A model generated the notes under the pieces. The model did no database searches. It saw only the letters and a list, made by a program, of their open reading frames with translations, and was not told where the DNA came from. From Nereocystis luetkeana (lineage: Eukaryota; Sar; Phaeophyceae; Laminariales; Laminariaceae), in NCBI GenBank assembly GCA_031213475.1, contig JARUPZ010000034.1:3867114-3931113 (forward strand): a DNA stretch of 64,000 bases. The letters are read 5' to 3'. How positions within the stretch are numbered: the stretch's first letter is position 1; every line of letters begins with the position of its first letter. Shown in pieces: positions 21,554 through 32,414 of the stretch. A program made the position numbers and the translations under genes.

Positions 21554-21589
21554 CTAAATTTGTACAGAAAGGGGCATACGCAGGGGTCG

Positions 21590-21800
21590 TGGGGGGTGGG
21601 GTGTACTCGTCATCATGCATGGCCGTAGTCGTATAACCATAGACCCTCGGGTCCCTGCCATACCGGAACGGGGGGGGGTTAAGATCAACAGAGGTACATC
21701 TTCAGTACAGAGAGAATCATGCTGGACGGGGGGGTGTACTCGATAGGAGAGATGTACTCGATCTCATGCATGGCCGTAGTCGTAAGACCATGCTGGACTG
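21590..21800 (+). repeat. Poly-G/GTACTC dispersed repeat, two units
   Basis: TGTACTCGTCATCATGCATGGCCGTAGTCGTA with CATAGACCCTCG, and a second unit at 21735 with GTACTCGATAGGAGAGATGTACTCG. It lies immediately upstream of the coiled-coil exon of copy A, in the putative intron. Confidence 0.8.
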
Positions 21801-22944
21801 GGGGGGGGGGTTAAGGTTAACAGAGGTATCTTTGTTGTGCGGAGAGGAGCATATGGAGGGAGGAGGGGTAAAGGTCAGAGGTACATCTGTACAGAGGGAA
21901 ACATACGGAGGGGGAGAGGCGGGTATGGTTAACAGAGGGATACTTCATTATGTTTTCTTCGTTACTTCCGTATTTTGTCTAGATCTACTGGAGAGGTCCG
22001 CCTACGAACACGGTGAGGTTTTCAATTTCAGCAGGACGGCTTTACAGAGAAATAAATACGAGGGGGGGTTAACGTTAACACAGCTAACTCACCCCCCTTC
22101 ATTCCGTCTAAATGTCTACCGAGAGTGTCGTCTTACAAAAGCGGAGCCAATAGATTCAAGTATGAAACTGTCAGTTGTGCAGAGGCAGAGATACGGCGGG
22201 GGGGTTAAGGCTAACACTGTTGTATGCTTTATTTCTTCTGTCTCTATTCCATATCTACTGAAAGACTAATGCTATAAACATGGCGTTTAAAACGACGTGA
22301 CAGAAATAAGCATTCAGCAGAGAAACAGGTAGGAAGGGGACGAGGGGACAGGGCTGGGCTTTCCGTTCCTTCCTCTACCTACACATCTACGCGGAGGCGT
22401 TTATCCTACAAACAAGGGTGTTAAAATGTTGAAACACAAAAACGACAGTTTCATTGGCGGGCGAGAACTACAGGGAGAAAGAGGTCGTGGTTAGTTTGAC
22501 AAGAGCAGATTTTTCCCACTTACTTCCGTCTACGTGTCTGCTAAAAGAGCCCTCCCGTACAAGCGGGGCGTTAATTAAATCAAACCAAACACCGATGTCC
22601 GGAGAGAGGAATTAACATGTGGGGGGAGGGGTAAAGCTGCCTTTGTCTTACTTTCTACCTTGTACTTATTTTTGTCTTTTCGTCTTCCGGCAGATGGGAA
22701 AAAACGAAGCTAAACCCCTTTACTGCCGCACTGCACGTAAAAATATATTCAACTCTAATAATTCCAAGTATTTTCCCCCTAAAACGGGAGAGGGGTCCTC
22801 AACGGGTATACTCTACGTCCCACATGTTTCCTTTCTCCCGTCTATACAACCTGCTGCGATTGTCGTCCTACACTCACGGTGTCGAATCGTTGACACTTAA
22901 AACCACATTTTGACAGACTGGAAGAAAAGGGCGAGGGCGGGGAG

Positions 22945-23260
22945 GGATCTACTCGATAGGAGAGATGTACTCGATCTCATGCATGGCCTTAGTCGTATGA
23001 CCATAGACCCTCGCATCCCTACAATGCCGGGACAGAGCATGTCGGGTTTTCACCGAGCAGGCAGACATTGCTTGCACCAAGCGCGAAGCGCCGTGAGAGG
23101 TGTCTGGCGAGTCGCATGGAGGGTGAGCTGCATCCTACCAAAAACCGCTTGTGAGGCGGCCTTGCACATGGATGACAGCGTCAATGAAGTGATTTATTTT
23201 CTGGTGTGGTCACTTCCAGGGGGGGGGGGGGGGTGTACTCGATATCATGCATGAGGGGTC
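22945..23260 (+). repeat. Long copy of the poly-G/GTACTC family
   Basis: GATCTCATGCATGGCC, CATAGACCCTCGCATCCC, TCGGGTTTTCACCGAGCAGG, GGTGAGCTGCATCCTACCAA, TTTTCTGGTGTGGTCACTTCC and a G14 tract at 23219. Copy B at 52865-53115 matches throughout; 13600-13830 is a shorter inverted copy. Confidence 0.85.
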
Positions 23261-24462
23261 AATGATCGGGGGAGTTATTTCCCTTCGCTGCGGTCTACCG
23301 ATATAGATCTACAGAGAGATTCGTCCTACCAACTTGGCGTTGATAATGTTGAAACAAAAAAACCGGCAGGTCAACAGAAGAACGAATATGGGGAAAGGGG
23401 AGTTAAGGTGGAACTATCAGAGCAGTATTCCCACCATGCTTCCGTCTATATGTCTACTGAGAGTGTCGTCCTACTATTAATAACACGGCGATGCCAAAAA
23501 CGTAAAACGTAAAAACAGCTGTTTCGACAGAACACGGAAACTTAGGATAAAACGTCATCGACTCTGTTTTCTCCTCCTTTGCCTGTGTCTATATACTTCG
23601 AGTTTTCTATCAAGTGGGATATCGGACAAACACGAAGTACCAAGTACCTGGTATGGAATTTGACATATAAAGCGGTCATTTGTCATAGGAATCAATTCGG
23701 GGGGGCGCGGGGGGGGGGGGGTGGGGGGTGGCGGAGTTTACAGAGCAGTTTGTTTCTGTTTGGTTTGCGTCTATGCATCAGCCTACCCAGAGTTGTCGTC
23801 CTACAAACGAAGGCGTGCAATGGGTGAAACCTGAAACGGCAATTCTGCGGACAATAACAAAATATGGCAACAAGGGGGTTAAGGTTCGGTTAACAGAGTG
23901 GTGTTTTATCCCCCTTGCTTCCGTCTATGTATCTACGGAGAGCGTTGAGCGCGGTACTAACGCGTCATCAAAACGTTGATACTTAAAACGACAACATCTG
24001 ACAGCGGAAAAAAAACGAGTTTTTTAGCTCTCGTTCCCGCGTCTGTATATCTACTCAAGGGCCATTGTTATCGACTCATGTGTTGTCATAAATAGTACGA
24101 TGTTCCTGGGTTTTTAGCCTAGAAGAGGAGTGCCAAACTTTTCTGAACTTCCAGTCTCTGTTCAAATTTCAAATTTCAGAAATTGGTGTTAATTTTTCGT
24201 TCGTTTTTACCAAAAGAGACGAAACCAGGGGGAAAAAATACTGGTGGTTGGTAAGATTGGCTCTAAGAGTGTCGCTACACGAAATCACGACTAAAGGGCT
24301 AAAAGGACGATTTGACATGGGAATAAACACAGGGGGGGCGATAATTCAAGATCAACAGAGCTGTTTATTCTCTTTGTCTCTGTCTACGCATCTGCTGAGA
24401 GTGTCGTTGGACAAGCGTGGAACCGAAACTTGAATCGATCCTTCGATCGAGGAATCAATCCG

Positions 24463-24506
24463 GGAGGGAGGGAGGGAGGGAGGGAGGGAGGGAGGGAGGG
24501 AGGGAA
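24463..24506. repeat. (GGGA)n microsatellite
   Basis: Eleven GGGA/GAGG units. Its frames are artefacts. Confidence 0.97.
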
Positions 24507-24627
24507 AATGTGAATAACACAGGCATTTCTTCAAATTCGTCCCTCGTCACATCTGCCCACTCAGCGTTTCATCCTACAAAGACGGCGTTAAAAATTGGCA
24601 CGACAGCTCTACAGAGGGGAAAGGGTT

Positions 24628-24672
24628 AGATGTAGGGTTAGGGATTGGGTTCGAGCTAGGGTTTAGACTCGA
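24628..24672 (+). repeat. Telomere-like tract
   Basis: GGGTTAGATGTAGGGTTAGGG...GGGTTTAG. The same position in duplicon B (56128-56175) has GGGTTGTAGGGG...GGTTAAGGTTTAG, so it predates the duplication. Confidence 0.6.
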
Positions 24673-24889
24673 TTGCAGTCAACAAGTTCGTCGAAGCTGG
24701 GCCGAATCGGATACAAGACCCGTAAACGCAGTCCTAACCAGCCTACCAGTATCACTTCCTACATACCAGTACGTATGGTATTGTTGTTTTCTACGAGTAG
24801 GCAACAACACCCTACGTATTTCTGGATTTAATTAGCGCAGTGTTTTCGTCTGGATTTAATTCGCCCCGGCCCTAGAAAAACCGGCCTAT

Positions 24890-25060
24890 TTTAGTTGTGC
24901 TGCTACTAATACCATGCCCGCCGATATCTGTTGTTACCCAACACGCGCTGCCGTGAAGCAATGCCGAGGCTATTTTATCTCGCATCCGTTTATTGTTACC
25001 TTCCTCAATATCTGAGCCTGTCGTGGACAGGAGAATGGCCGTAAGTTGCTGTGACGACCG
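24890..25060 (-). other. Conserved block downstream of the cyclin exon
   Basis: ~150 bp align well with 56395-56565 in B (for example ATATCTG(T/C)TGTTAC.CAACA.GCG.TGCCG) while surrounding DNA is diverged. Both copies are open on the minus strand (GNACCVTADI in B, GSACWVTTDI in A). This could be a small exon or a conserved intronic or 3' element. Confidence 0.4.
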
Positions 25061-25270
25061 GCAATAGTGTCAACCACAACAACATCCGACAACAAAAGCT
25101 GCGATAGCATCAACGACAAAACACGCCAACAACAGCAAAAAAACGGCAATAACTCACTGATAGCAACAAAACACTGTCAAAGGCAATAATAACGAAAACA
25201 ACAACAAAGAACAACTACAGTACAGTAACCCAACCCCGTGGTCCAATAACGACAACGGAATATCTCTCAC

Positions 25271-26647
25271 CCTAGTTTGCGAGGCTGGGTTCCTCCGCGG
25301 CCAACCCCCGCGCGCAACAGGCGGTGGGGTCAAATCCTCTGTCTCGCAACCACTATCGCCTCCAAGGTTGACCATTTTCTTGCCGTCGGAAGCTGTCCCA
25401 CCGCTGCTCTCACCCCCACCCCCACCACCGCCACAACCAGTCCGATCCCTACCACCCCTACCCCCACCTCCATCTCCGCGGTCGGTCACGCGGCTTGCAT
25501 CGCTCCCGTTGCCGTCGAGGCAGCGGCCTCTGCTAACCCTATCCTCTCCAGCGCATGCTGACATAGTCAGCGGAGCGCGGCTCATACGTCCGGGGCTCTT
25601 CTCCCGGAGCACCCGGTAGAGGGGCATGGTGTTGATGTTGTTTGAAACGCCGATTGGGCACCCGGCAGCCCGGCAGACTATATCAGCAGCCTCGGCGCCG
25701 TGTTCGCTGAAGACCGCAAGCTCGAGCGCCGCTGCGGCCATCTCTGAAGGTCTGGATCCCTTAAGGTAGCCGGCCCTCAGCCATCTCAATGCGGTCTTCC
25801 CCGCGCGCTCACCGATACTAGCGGTCTGGGTTTCGAGAAGCGCTCCTTCCGACATCGCGCGGGCGATGAAGTGGTGGAGGAACGTCCACGGCGTCTCCGG
25901 GAGAACGGAGAAGCGCACGCTCTCGCAGAAACGCCATTCTAGGCGCTCCATCGCTTGCGATGCCCGACGGTATTCCTCTCCCTCACACACGCCGCACGCG
26001 TACAGCAGACGGTGCAGGAGGGACCCCTGCGAAAAGCACTCGTCCAGCTTTAATGCCATATAGACGCAGACGGCCGGGATGAGGAAATGGTCCGGCAGCT
26101 CTTCGTCCTTGACACTGCCGTCATCACCACTGTCGCCATGATTGCCAAGGCTACCATCGCCACTACCCCAACCAGTCAACCCACCACCACCGCTACCACC
26201 ACCACCCCAACCGCTCCAACCACTATCCCCGCCACCACCACCACCACCACCACCACCACCTCCATCACCACCACCGCCATCCAAACAACGACCAGCAGCA
26301 CCACCACGACCACCACTCACAAACCCACACCTACCCACCGGGGACACCAATGCACCGTAGCACCTCCCCACGTTCACGTACACTGACGTGACCGCATCCA
26401 GGGTGGCTTCGTGGGGTACGTGGAACCCCCCCTCCACGGCCAGCTGTTCGATTATCTCATCCACCTTCGTTACTAGCGCTTCCAGCGATACGGGCGACAA
26501 CACTTCAAACCCTCGCTGGATAACGGGGTAGTCCGTTTCTTGCTTGACGTACGCGTGCCTGAGCAGGGCGTCGACCTCTGGGGTGGAGAGGTTGACCGTC
26601 CCGACCAAGTTAGCGGCGCCGGGATATACCTTCTTGTTGATTGGCGC
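25271..26647 (-). CDS. Cyclin-box protein, copy A (internal exon)
   Basis: 459 codons open between CTATAG|G (acceptor, 26648) and AGG|GTGAGA (donor, 25270). No ATG lies before the domain, so the start Met must be in an upstream exon. Seen: YVNVGRCYGALVSP (helix equivalent to YLDRFLS of cyclins), a ~75-residue Gly/Asp/Ser insertion, LIPAVCVYMALKLDECF (equivalent to AVACLSLAAKMEE, with the CDK-contact Lys and acidic residue), AMERLEWRFCESVRFSVLPETPWTFLHHFIARA (a D-type cyclin-like helix 5 and linker), then ALRWLRAGYL...MAAAALELAVFSEH as a candidate C-terminal cyclin fold, and a Gly-rich tail. Known of the family: cyclins bind and activate CDKs; the helix pattern is closest to D-type or Pho80/P-type cyclins. 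Inferred: a divergent cyclin of unknown partner. Beyond the donor the frame becomes Leu-rich and unlike copy B, as expected for intron. Pairs with copy B at 56807-58249. Confidence 0.75.
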
Positions 26648-26700
26648 CTATAGGAGGCGAGGCGCGGTGCGTGTGTGGAGAAATAGACGTGTTGGCGGCA
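26648..26700 (-). other. Putative 3' splice site upstream of cyclin exon A
   Basis: CGCCTCGCCTCCTATAG|GCGCC on the minus strand. Copy B has CCCTATTCCCTAAG|GAACC at the same codon (APINKKVYPGA versus EPLDKKVYPGA), so the exon edge is conserved. Confidence 0.55.
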
Positions 26701-26714
26701 GAGAGAGGAGGGAG

Positions 26715-26830
26715 GGGTGGGGTACTCATTGTCATGCATGGCCGTAGTCGTATGACCATAGACCACCGCATTCTTACAATGCCGGGACGGGGGGCGGGGA
26801 GGGGGGGGGGGGGGGGGAGGGAGGGAGGGA
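26715..26830 (+). repeat. Poly-G/GTACTC dispersed repeat plus GGGA tract
   Basis: GTACTCATTGTCATGCATGGCC, CATAGACCACCGCATTC, then G tract and GGGA units. It directly abuts the 5' side of cyclin exon A; B has a GA-rich microsatellite instead. Confidence 0.8.
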
Positions 26831-26969
26831 GATGGAGAGAGAGAAAAAGGGTGAGAGAGACGCACCGATGGTTATATACACGTATAACTACACACGCCTC
26901 TTTCCTGGTTGTTATGCCTTTCGTTCCTTTGGGCCGTTTATAATTTAACATCGCAACTGCTGGCGGGAC

Positions 26970-27670
26970 TTTTATCGTATTCACGTAATCAAAACGTCAC
27001 AGCTGTTTGAATTTTTAATAGCGGTACGAGAGGTTTCAATAGGCAGGTGGCTCCAGGGTCATTTTGCAATGGGACGTACAACGTTCAGGTGGGAAGCGTC
27101 TCAGACAATCTTAGGGTTTTTTGTGGAACACAAAGAATGCAGTGCAACAGGAGAGTATCACAACAGCAGCAGCCAGCAGCAGCAGCAGCGGTGAAGGCGG
27201 TGCTGCTGCTGCTTTATTCCCACTGCCGCTGCTGCTGTACTGCTGTTTTTGCTGTTCTCTCTTCTGCGTGGCCCTCAAAACTAAGCACTCTTCTGGTGTT
27301 GCTGTTGCACTGCGCGCGCAATTACCCTTCGTTTTTTATTCGCGTAATCAAAACGTCACAACTGTTTGATTTTATATAAATAGAGGTTGAAGTAAAGGTG
27401 AGTACAGGGTATTTTTCCAATGGGACATCTAAGGTTTAGGTGGGAAACGTCAGACAGTCTCAGATGTTTGGAACACGGAGTACGCAGTGTCACAGGAGAG
27501 TACCAAAACAACAATAGCAAGCTGCTGCTGCAGCAGCAGCAGCGGTGGGCGCGGTGCTGCTGCTGCTGCTGCTGCTGTTGCTGCACTGCTGCTATTCTGT
27601 TGTTTCCTCTTCTGCTTTGTCTTCAAAAGTAAGCACTTCAGTTGTTGTTGTTGTTGTTGCTGTTGTTGTG
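26970..27670 (+). repeat. ~350 bp tandem duplication with CAG/CTG runs
   Basis: CGTAATCAAAACGTCAC(A)(G/A)CTGTTTGA at 26984 and 27342, and CAGGAGAGTA followed by CAGCAGCAG...GTGCTGCTGCTG at 27148 and 27490. Inverted CAG and CTG runs can fold into hairpins. Absent from duplicon B. No gene. Confidence 0.88.
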
Positions 27671-28026
27671 CTCAAGCACGCTATTATTTGTTCCGTGATG
27701 TCGATCAATTGATGTCGACCGAGCATTTCGTTTCTATTGATTGCTGGGTGTGTTTTTGTGCCTGCAGTGTGTGTGCACTGCTGCTGCAATGAACCAAAAA
27801 TCTTTTTTATTATTATTATTCTTAGTCTTGCCATCCGACAATGTGCAGCATGAGCGTCCGCGTTGATCAATCAAAACATTCCTGAAAGAAGAAATCCCCG
27901 TATTTTTTTTTTTCAGCACACGCGATGCTGCCGCTTCCATTGATCCTACCTCCATTCCCGATAAACCGCAGAAATCTACATAGTGGTAGCATTTTGTCAA
28001 CCTAACTGCAAGTACTATGCTCCCTT

Positions 28027-28043
28027 AGGTTTAGGTTTAGGGT
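28027..28043 (+). repeat. TTTAGG telomere-like trimer
   Basis: TAGGTTTAGGTTTAGGG, short. Confidence 0.5.
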
Positions 28044-28269
28044 AAGTTGAAAAGCATCAGCCTTGCGTCACCACAAGTCCGAAGGGGAAAGTACCGAGTT
28101 CCGCTCGATGCTATGCTATATGCTGTTTTTTCAGCACACGCAAGTGTTGCAATTGATAAAAAAAACGGCATGTCATTGAGTAGCCAACCGCCCAACGTCG
28201 TGGCCTATGCATTTTTGTTACGCGTGAGTCATGAGATCAAAATTCGATGCCAACGTTTTCCGTGATTAC

Positions 28270-28660
28270 GATGTTGAGATAGCCACGACGACTCTATTGC
28301 TGACATACAACAAGGCTCTGTTAAAGCTGCCACGACGACTTCATCGTTGCAGTAGACAGGACTTGCTCGTTAAAGTAGAGAGGCTAGGCTATCATTGAAT
28401 CAGACGCGACCTTATACTTGGATTAAACGCGACTCTAAGGTTAAAGTCGACACGGCTCAAAGGTTGAACTAGCAATAGACACGCGTCGAATAAGACGAGC
28501 GTATTGCTCAAGTAGACACGGTGTTGTTGATCAATGGTGGCCACGACTCTACTGTTGAAGTAGACACGAAAGCTTCGTTGAAATGGTTGGCACGACCCTA
28601 TTGTGGAAGTAGACGCGATTTTACCGTTGGCGTAGATACGATTTACGTCCCTAATTGCTG
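28270..28660 (+). repeat. GTAGACACGACTCTA minisatellite
   Basis: Diverged ~35 bp units with (G/A)AAGTAGACACGA(C/T)TCTA.(G/T)GTTG. The B counterpart is 58900-59410. Confidence 0.85.
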
Positions 28661-28949
28661 TTGGTGAAGTACTGTGGACACGATTATATCGGCGAGGAAA
28701 ATATGACTAAAATTGTTGCTGCTGATTTACACGCGACGCGCATTTCATGGAGGCTAATAACACGAACACCGGCGCCTATGGGATTGGGCGTTAACCCTTC
28801 TAGACTTCCCACACTTTTAGGCACAAAAACAAATCAGAATCAGTGTGGAATACTGTACGCTGTAGATCAGGGGTTCAGCTATGCACCGCCAACGTGAGAT
28901 GAAAACGAAAGGCAAGGACCGCTAGAAAGTGGAAGAAGCGCACTTCAAA

Positions 28950-29085
28950 ACGGACGTCAAAGGCCGTTGGACGACAAAACGGATGAGAAGGACCGTTGGG
29001 AACACATAGACGTCAAGGACCGTTGGGAGAAGACAGACGTCAAGGACCGTTGGAAACACACTGACGTCAAGACCGTTGAAGATGG
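28950..29085 (+). repeat. 27 bp coding-like minisatellite (KDRW.HTDV)
   Basis: GACGTCAAGGACCGTTGGGA units, about five, in frame for KDRWEHIDV-type repeats. In B (59650-59785) the same 9-residue unit is kept in frame with variants. The 27 bp unit keeps the frame by itself, but parallel conservation in two old duplicons leaves a short repeat protein possible. Confidence 0.8.
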
Positions 29086-29261
29086 GGGGGGGGGGGGAGA
29101 AGGGGGCCTCAAGAGCGACTCTCGCTCTGTGAGCCCCGATATTAACAATCATATTACTTTTTTTGTTTAAAGTCAGAAACTCAGGACGACAAGAAGTTTG
29201 CCGGATGAAGGTAACATACTCCCTCCGTAGACGCCAGTGACACAAACCAACTAAGGAATTG

Positions 29262-29335
29262 ATTATTAAATAATGAAAGGATGACGATCAATCAGTAAGC
29301 AGGCAATCAATCGATCAATCAATCAATCAACCATT
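29262..29335. repeat. AATC microsatellite
   Basis: CAATCAATCGATCAATCAATCAATCAACC. Confidence 0.85.
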
Positions 29336-29779
29336 TCGCGGGTTACGTCAACCATTTTGGGACTTCAGAGCGGAAAAATGACGGTAAACAGCAGTGGCGA
29401 GTACAGCATCGGTCACTGCATGATCGGGGAACTATACGAGTTGAAAATTGAAGTCTCAACTACAGCACAGAGCAAGAGTCGTGCGAGACGAGCGCAGCAT
29501 GATCGTACAGTAGTTAGTACCCGCACTACTGCTGGCCGCTCACACTACTCGTGTACGGCTGATGAAGTGAACGTGTTCTTTTTTCGGTCGCATCCTCGGG
29601 GTCAGAAAAGGGTCGACTTAGAATACGTAGGTTCACGTGGCCCTATATATTCATGGCGATAAGTCGCGCAGAAAACCCACGGCATACCGTTTTCTGCCCA
29701 ACCCTCGAAGTTTTTTTTTTGTTTTTCCTTTTTTTTTTTCAAGTCGTTGCTATGATACGAGTACAGAGAGTGTACCGTA

Positions 29780-30480
29780 ACTACAGCGGCGACCTCTTAT
29801 GACAATATGAGTCCGTAGCGAATTCGTTGCTTTCAAAACCTGTAGCGATAACTGCGGAGAGAGCTGGGAGATGAGAAAATAAAGACGTGAACAGAAGGGA
29901 TAGGATGCGGGGGGGGTGATGGTCGCTTCTCCTCTTTATATCTGGCACGGGACTGTCTGGTTTGACCCCGTAACGCGCCAGAAAACCGTCGGATTTCTCT
30001 TTTGAGCTCTTGCTCTGTGATTTGAGCACGCTCGTTGGTCGAAAACAAGGAAGAAGCCGGCAGGTTCAATGACTTTGCAAGCTGTAGCCTGTAACCCCGA
30101 TCTATAGCTGTATTCGTCCGAGAGTGTATACCTTTACGTTTCTTTGTAGAACCCAACGATAAAAAGTTACGTTTTGATTCAAGTATCCAACTATATATTT
30201 TGCGGGTCATCGCCCGACTTTCGACTGATGGTTGCTATTAATACTGTACTACGGAGGGGGGAAAGAAGCGGGATTTTACATTATTTACGCTGATTTTAAA
30301 ATACCTTGGTATATATTTTCCGATTCGGGAATGCAATCTGATCACAACATACACTTGGAATAATTGGAGTTTCCAACTTCTGTATTTCATACTGGAAATG
30401 GAGTTAATTGTTTTTTTCCGAGTACGCGCACACGATAGTCATACAGCAGTAGCTAAGCTCCTTTATCGCGGTGAAATTAC
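29780..30480. other. No gene recognised
   Basis: Beyond the duplicon edge. Two overlapping minus-strand frames (82 and 125 codons, 29781-30210) show no domain. Confidence 0.4.
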
Positions 30481-30910
30481 TACATTTGTGTTACAGCAGC
30501 AGTACGGCGGTAGTACTGCTGTACAGCAGTAGTACTGCTTCAGTAAATCATGCATACCAGTCTGCTCAGACACGTGCCTGAGAGGAATGAGTCATACATA
30601 GACTGGTGCTGTACCCAAAGACTGAGCCTCTTTGGCGCGGCGAGAATCAGACTCAAAACTGAGTAATTTGAGATAGGATGATCATGAGAACGGAGAACAT
30701 AAATTTGCTGGACTAGTGTGATCGAGATTTCCAGGTAAAGGAATTATACTACTGAAGCAGTACTGCTGTGTACTGCTGAATCATACATACCCGTCTGCTC
30801 AAAAATTAGCCAGAGGGGAATGATACATACTGTAGATATATACCTAATACATAGACTGCCGCTGTATCGAAGAACTGAGCCTCTCTGGCGGGCGAGAAAT
30901 CAGAACTGAG
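30480..30910 (+). repeat. CAGTACTGCTG-rich direct repeats
   Basis: ACTGAAGCAGTACTGCTG-like palindromes plus the block AATCATACAT(A)CC(C/A)GTCTGCTCA...ACTGAGCCTCT(C/T)TGGCG at 30545-30665 and 30778-30905. Confidence 0.75.
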
Positions 30911-31387
30911 CAATTTCAGAAATGGTAATATACTGAAGTATGAGATTGATGAAGATTGGAAAAAAAAAAAATGCTGGTGATCCTTGGGTAATCAAGAATC
31001 TCGTGAATACGCTTGACCTGAGAGAGAGAGACTGGTAAAGGAATACCAGTAGGCATAAGAAACGAGCCTGAGAGAGACTTGGGACTACTGCGGTGGGAAC
31101 TGTAACATCTGCAAAATGAGGGCGAGTACTGAATACCAGAAACCATCGAGCTTGATAAATCAAAGTGGCGAATTAGACTGCTCTGGCTGCTGACACACTT
31201 TTCGCCTTTCACCTTCATCCTGTAATACACTACTGTTGTAAGTTCGCTTCATTACTCCTGTAAAAACCACTTTGTGTCGCATTGGTTTTCTCCTGCAACG
31301 CATGACATTGATTGAGTGATGCTGGACGTATCATCAGATTTCGACACATGAAGTACGCTGACTCACCAGGGGTATATTTTAGATTTT
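30911..31387. other. No gene recognised
   Basis: Short overlapping frames only. Includes TTCACCTTCATCCTGTAATACAC and AT-rich stretches without repeat structure. Confidence 0.4.
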
Positions 31388-31755
31388 GTGATATGATATA
31401 GTATCGGGCTAATAAGTGGTTATGATACAGCCCGTAGCATCAAAGCCCTGAATACCCTAAGAGTATTCTCGGGGCGCTGGAGTTTCCTTTGGGGTACAAT
31501 GGTTAGGACAGCCGATAGGAGAAGAGTAGACAAACGCCTGATTAGCGGGTTAATGGAAGGAGAGTAGAGTGGGCTTGATGCCTTGAATCAAGCCCCTATC
31601 GACTCACTCTCTCAACAGCTCCCTTCTCTCGTCATGAGGAATAATACAACAGCACAAGAATAAGTCTACTGAATAAGAGAAGCTGCCTTTCTAGCCAGTT
31701 CCAATAGTACCTGCATTCCATTCCCTTACCACGATACTCTCGTACTACTACACTT
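31388..31755 (+). repeat. ~360 bp dispersed unit, uninterrupted copy
   Basis: GTGATATGATATAGTATCGGGC...CTGAATACCCTAAGAGTAT...GGTACAATGGTTAGGACAGCC...AGCCCCTATCGACTCACTCT...TACCTGCATTCCATT. TAC(A)ATGGTTAGGA-type sequence resembles a tRNA D-arm/A box, so a tRNA-related head is possible. It serves as the empty site for insertions in the copy at 31930-32630. Confidence 0.88.
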
Positions 31756-31967
31756 GGCGTCGACGGCAGGACTAGGCCTCACTACGAGGTGTGAAGAAAT
31801 CTATAGCCTCATCTAGTTGTTTCGAATAGCCGCATCTTCGACGTCCTTTTCCGGTCTTTTCGGATGATTCCGGTATTATCCATTGACCGTCGTGTGGTCT
31901 GCATATACGACTATTCAGGGTGGGCTAGAGTGATATGATTTAGTATCGGGCGAAAGAAGTGGTTATG

Positions 31968-32165
31968 ATATTTTTTTTTTTTTTTTTTTTTTCCATCCCA
32001 TTCATTATCTTCGCACATCTTCTTCTCTCTCTCCTTCCAACTCGTAACTCAGATCCGGGGTCACATAGCAGGCTCTTCTCCCCCCTTCCCGCTACGGTAC
32101 GTGCCTTCATTTTTTATCGCGAGAAGATTTCAGCCTTTTCTTCCCTCGTCGACTCGCCGCAGTAA
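31968..32165 (+). mobile_element. Inserted retroposon-like CAGATCCGGG element
   Basis: Poly-T (minus-strand poly-A tail), CTCAGATCCGGGGTCACATA, CTACGGTACGTGCCTTC, TTTTATCGCGAGAAG, CTCGTCGACTCGCCGCAG. Absent from the 31388 copy. ~20 bp of the target are missing, so insertion came with a small deletion. Confidence 0.7.
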
Positions 32166-32299
32166 CTAAGTCCTGAATACCCTAAGAGTATGCCCGGGGC
32201 TCTGACGTTTCCTTTGTAGTACAGTGGTTAGGATAGCCGATAGGAGAAGAGTAGACAAACGCCCGAGGAAAGTTCCTCGGACTAGTGTCTTTACCCGTC

Positions 32300-32414
32300 T
32301 ATTACGGGGGGGCATAGTTAACAGGACCAGATATTGTTAGTAAAAATGGTTAAACATATACTGGTAGGTTTTTATGTGTACCATGGGTCCTGTTAACTAT
32401 GGTCCCCCGTAATA
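32300..32414. mobile_element. MITE, TTACGGGGG family, with visible empty site
   Basis: The filled site ends ...CCCCCGTAA|TA|GCGGGTTAATAG; the sister copy at 31547 reads GAT|TA|GCGGGTTAATGG. This defines the element as TTACGGGGG...CCCCCGTAA with TA duplicated. The core has TATACTGGTAGG where others have TATATAGG. Confidence 0.95.

Larger units (their letters stand above)
21660..24620 (+). repeat. Degenerate ~130-160 bp tandem array A
   Basis: Units contain a G run, GGTTAAGGTTAACAGAG, CCCTTGCTTCCGTCTA, TCTACTGAGAGTGTCGTCCTAC and GCGTTAAAA. The (C)TTCCGTCT-like box recurs near 21967, 22100, 22240, 22526, 22836, 23288, 23441, 23763, 23919 and 24382. The homologous array in B is 53370-56110. Both arrays sit between the two exons of the proposed gene. 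Short open frames inside are not genes. Confidence 0.8.
16690..29770 (+). repeat. Segmental duplicon A
   Basis: Collinear with 47800-60380: same order of CAC tract, GTTGACGCT minisatellite, 60 bp ladder, GAACCGAA minisatellite, coiled-coil exon, poly-G repeat, ~145 bp array, telomere-like tract, cyclin exon, GTAGACACGA minisatellite, KDRW minisatellite and ACCGTTTTCTGCC block. Non-coding parts are heavily diverged, so the duplication is old. A carries an extra ~1.3 kb (26940-28260) not seen in B. Confidence 0.9.

Noticed and set aside
25154..25268. Leu-rich C-terminal membrane segment of the cyclin protein
   Set aside because: It starts right after a conserved GT splice donor and is unlike copy B, so it is intron read-through.
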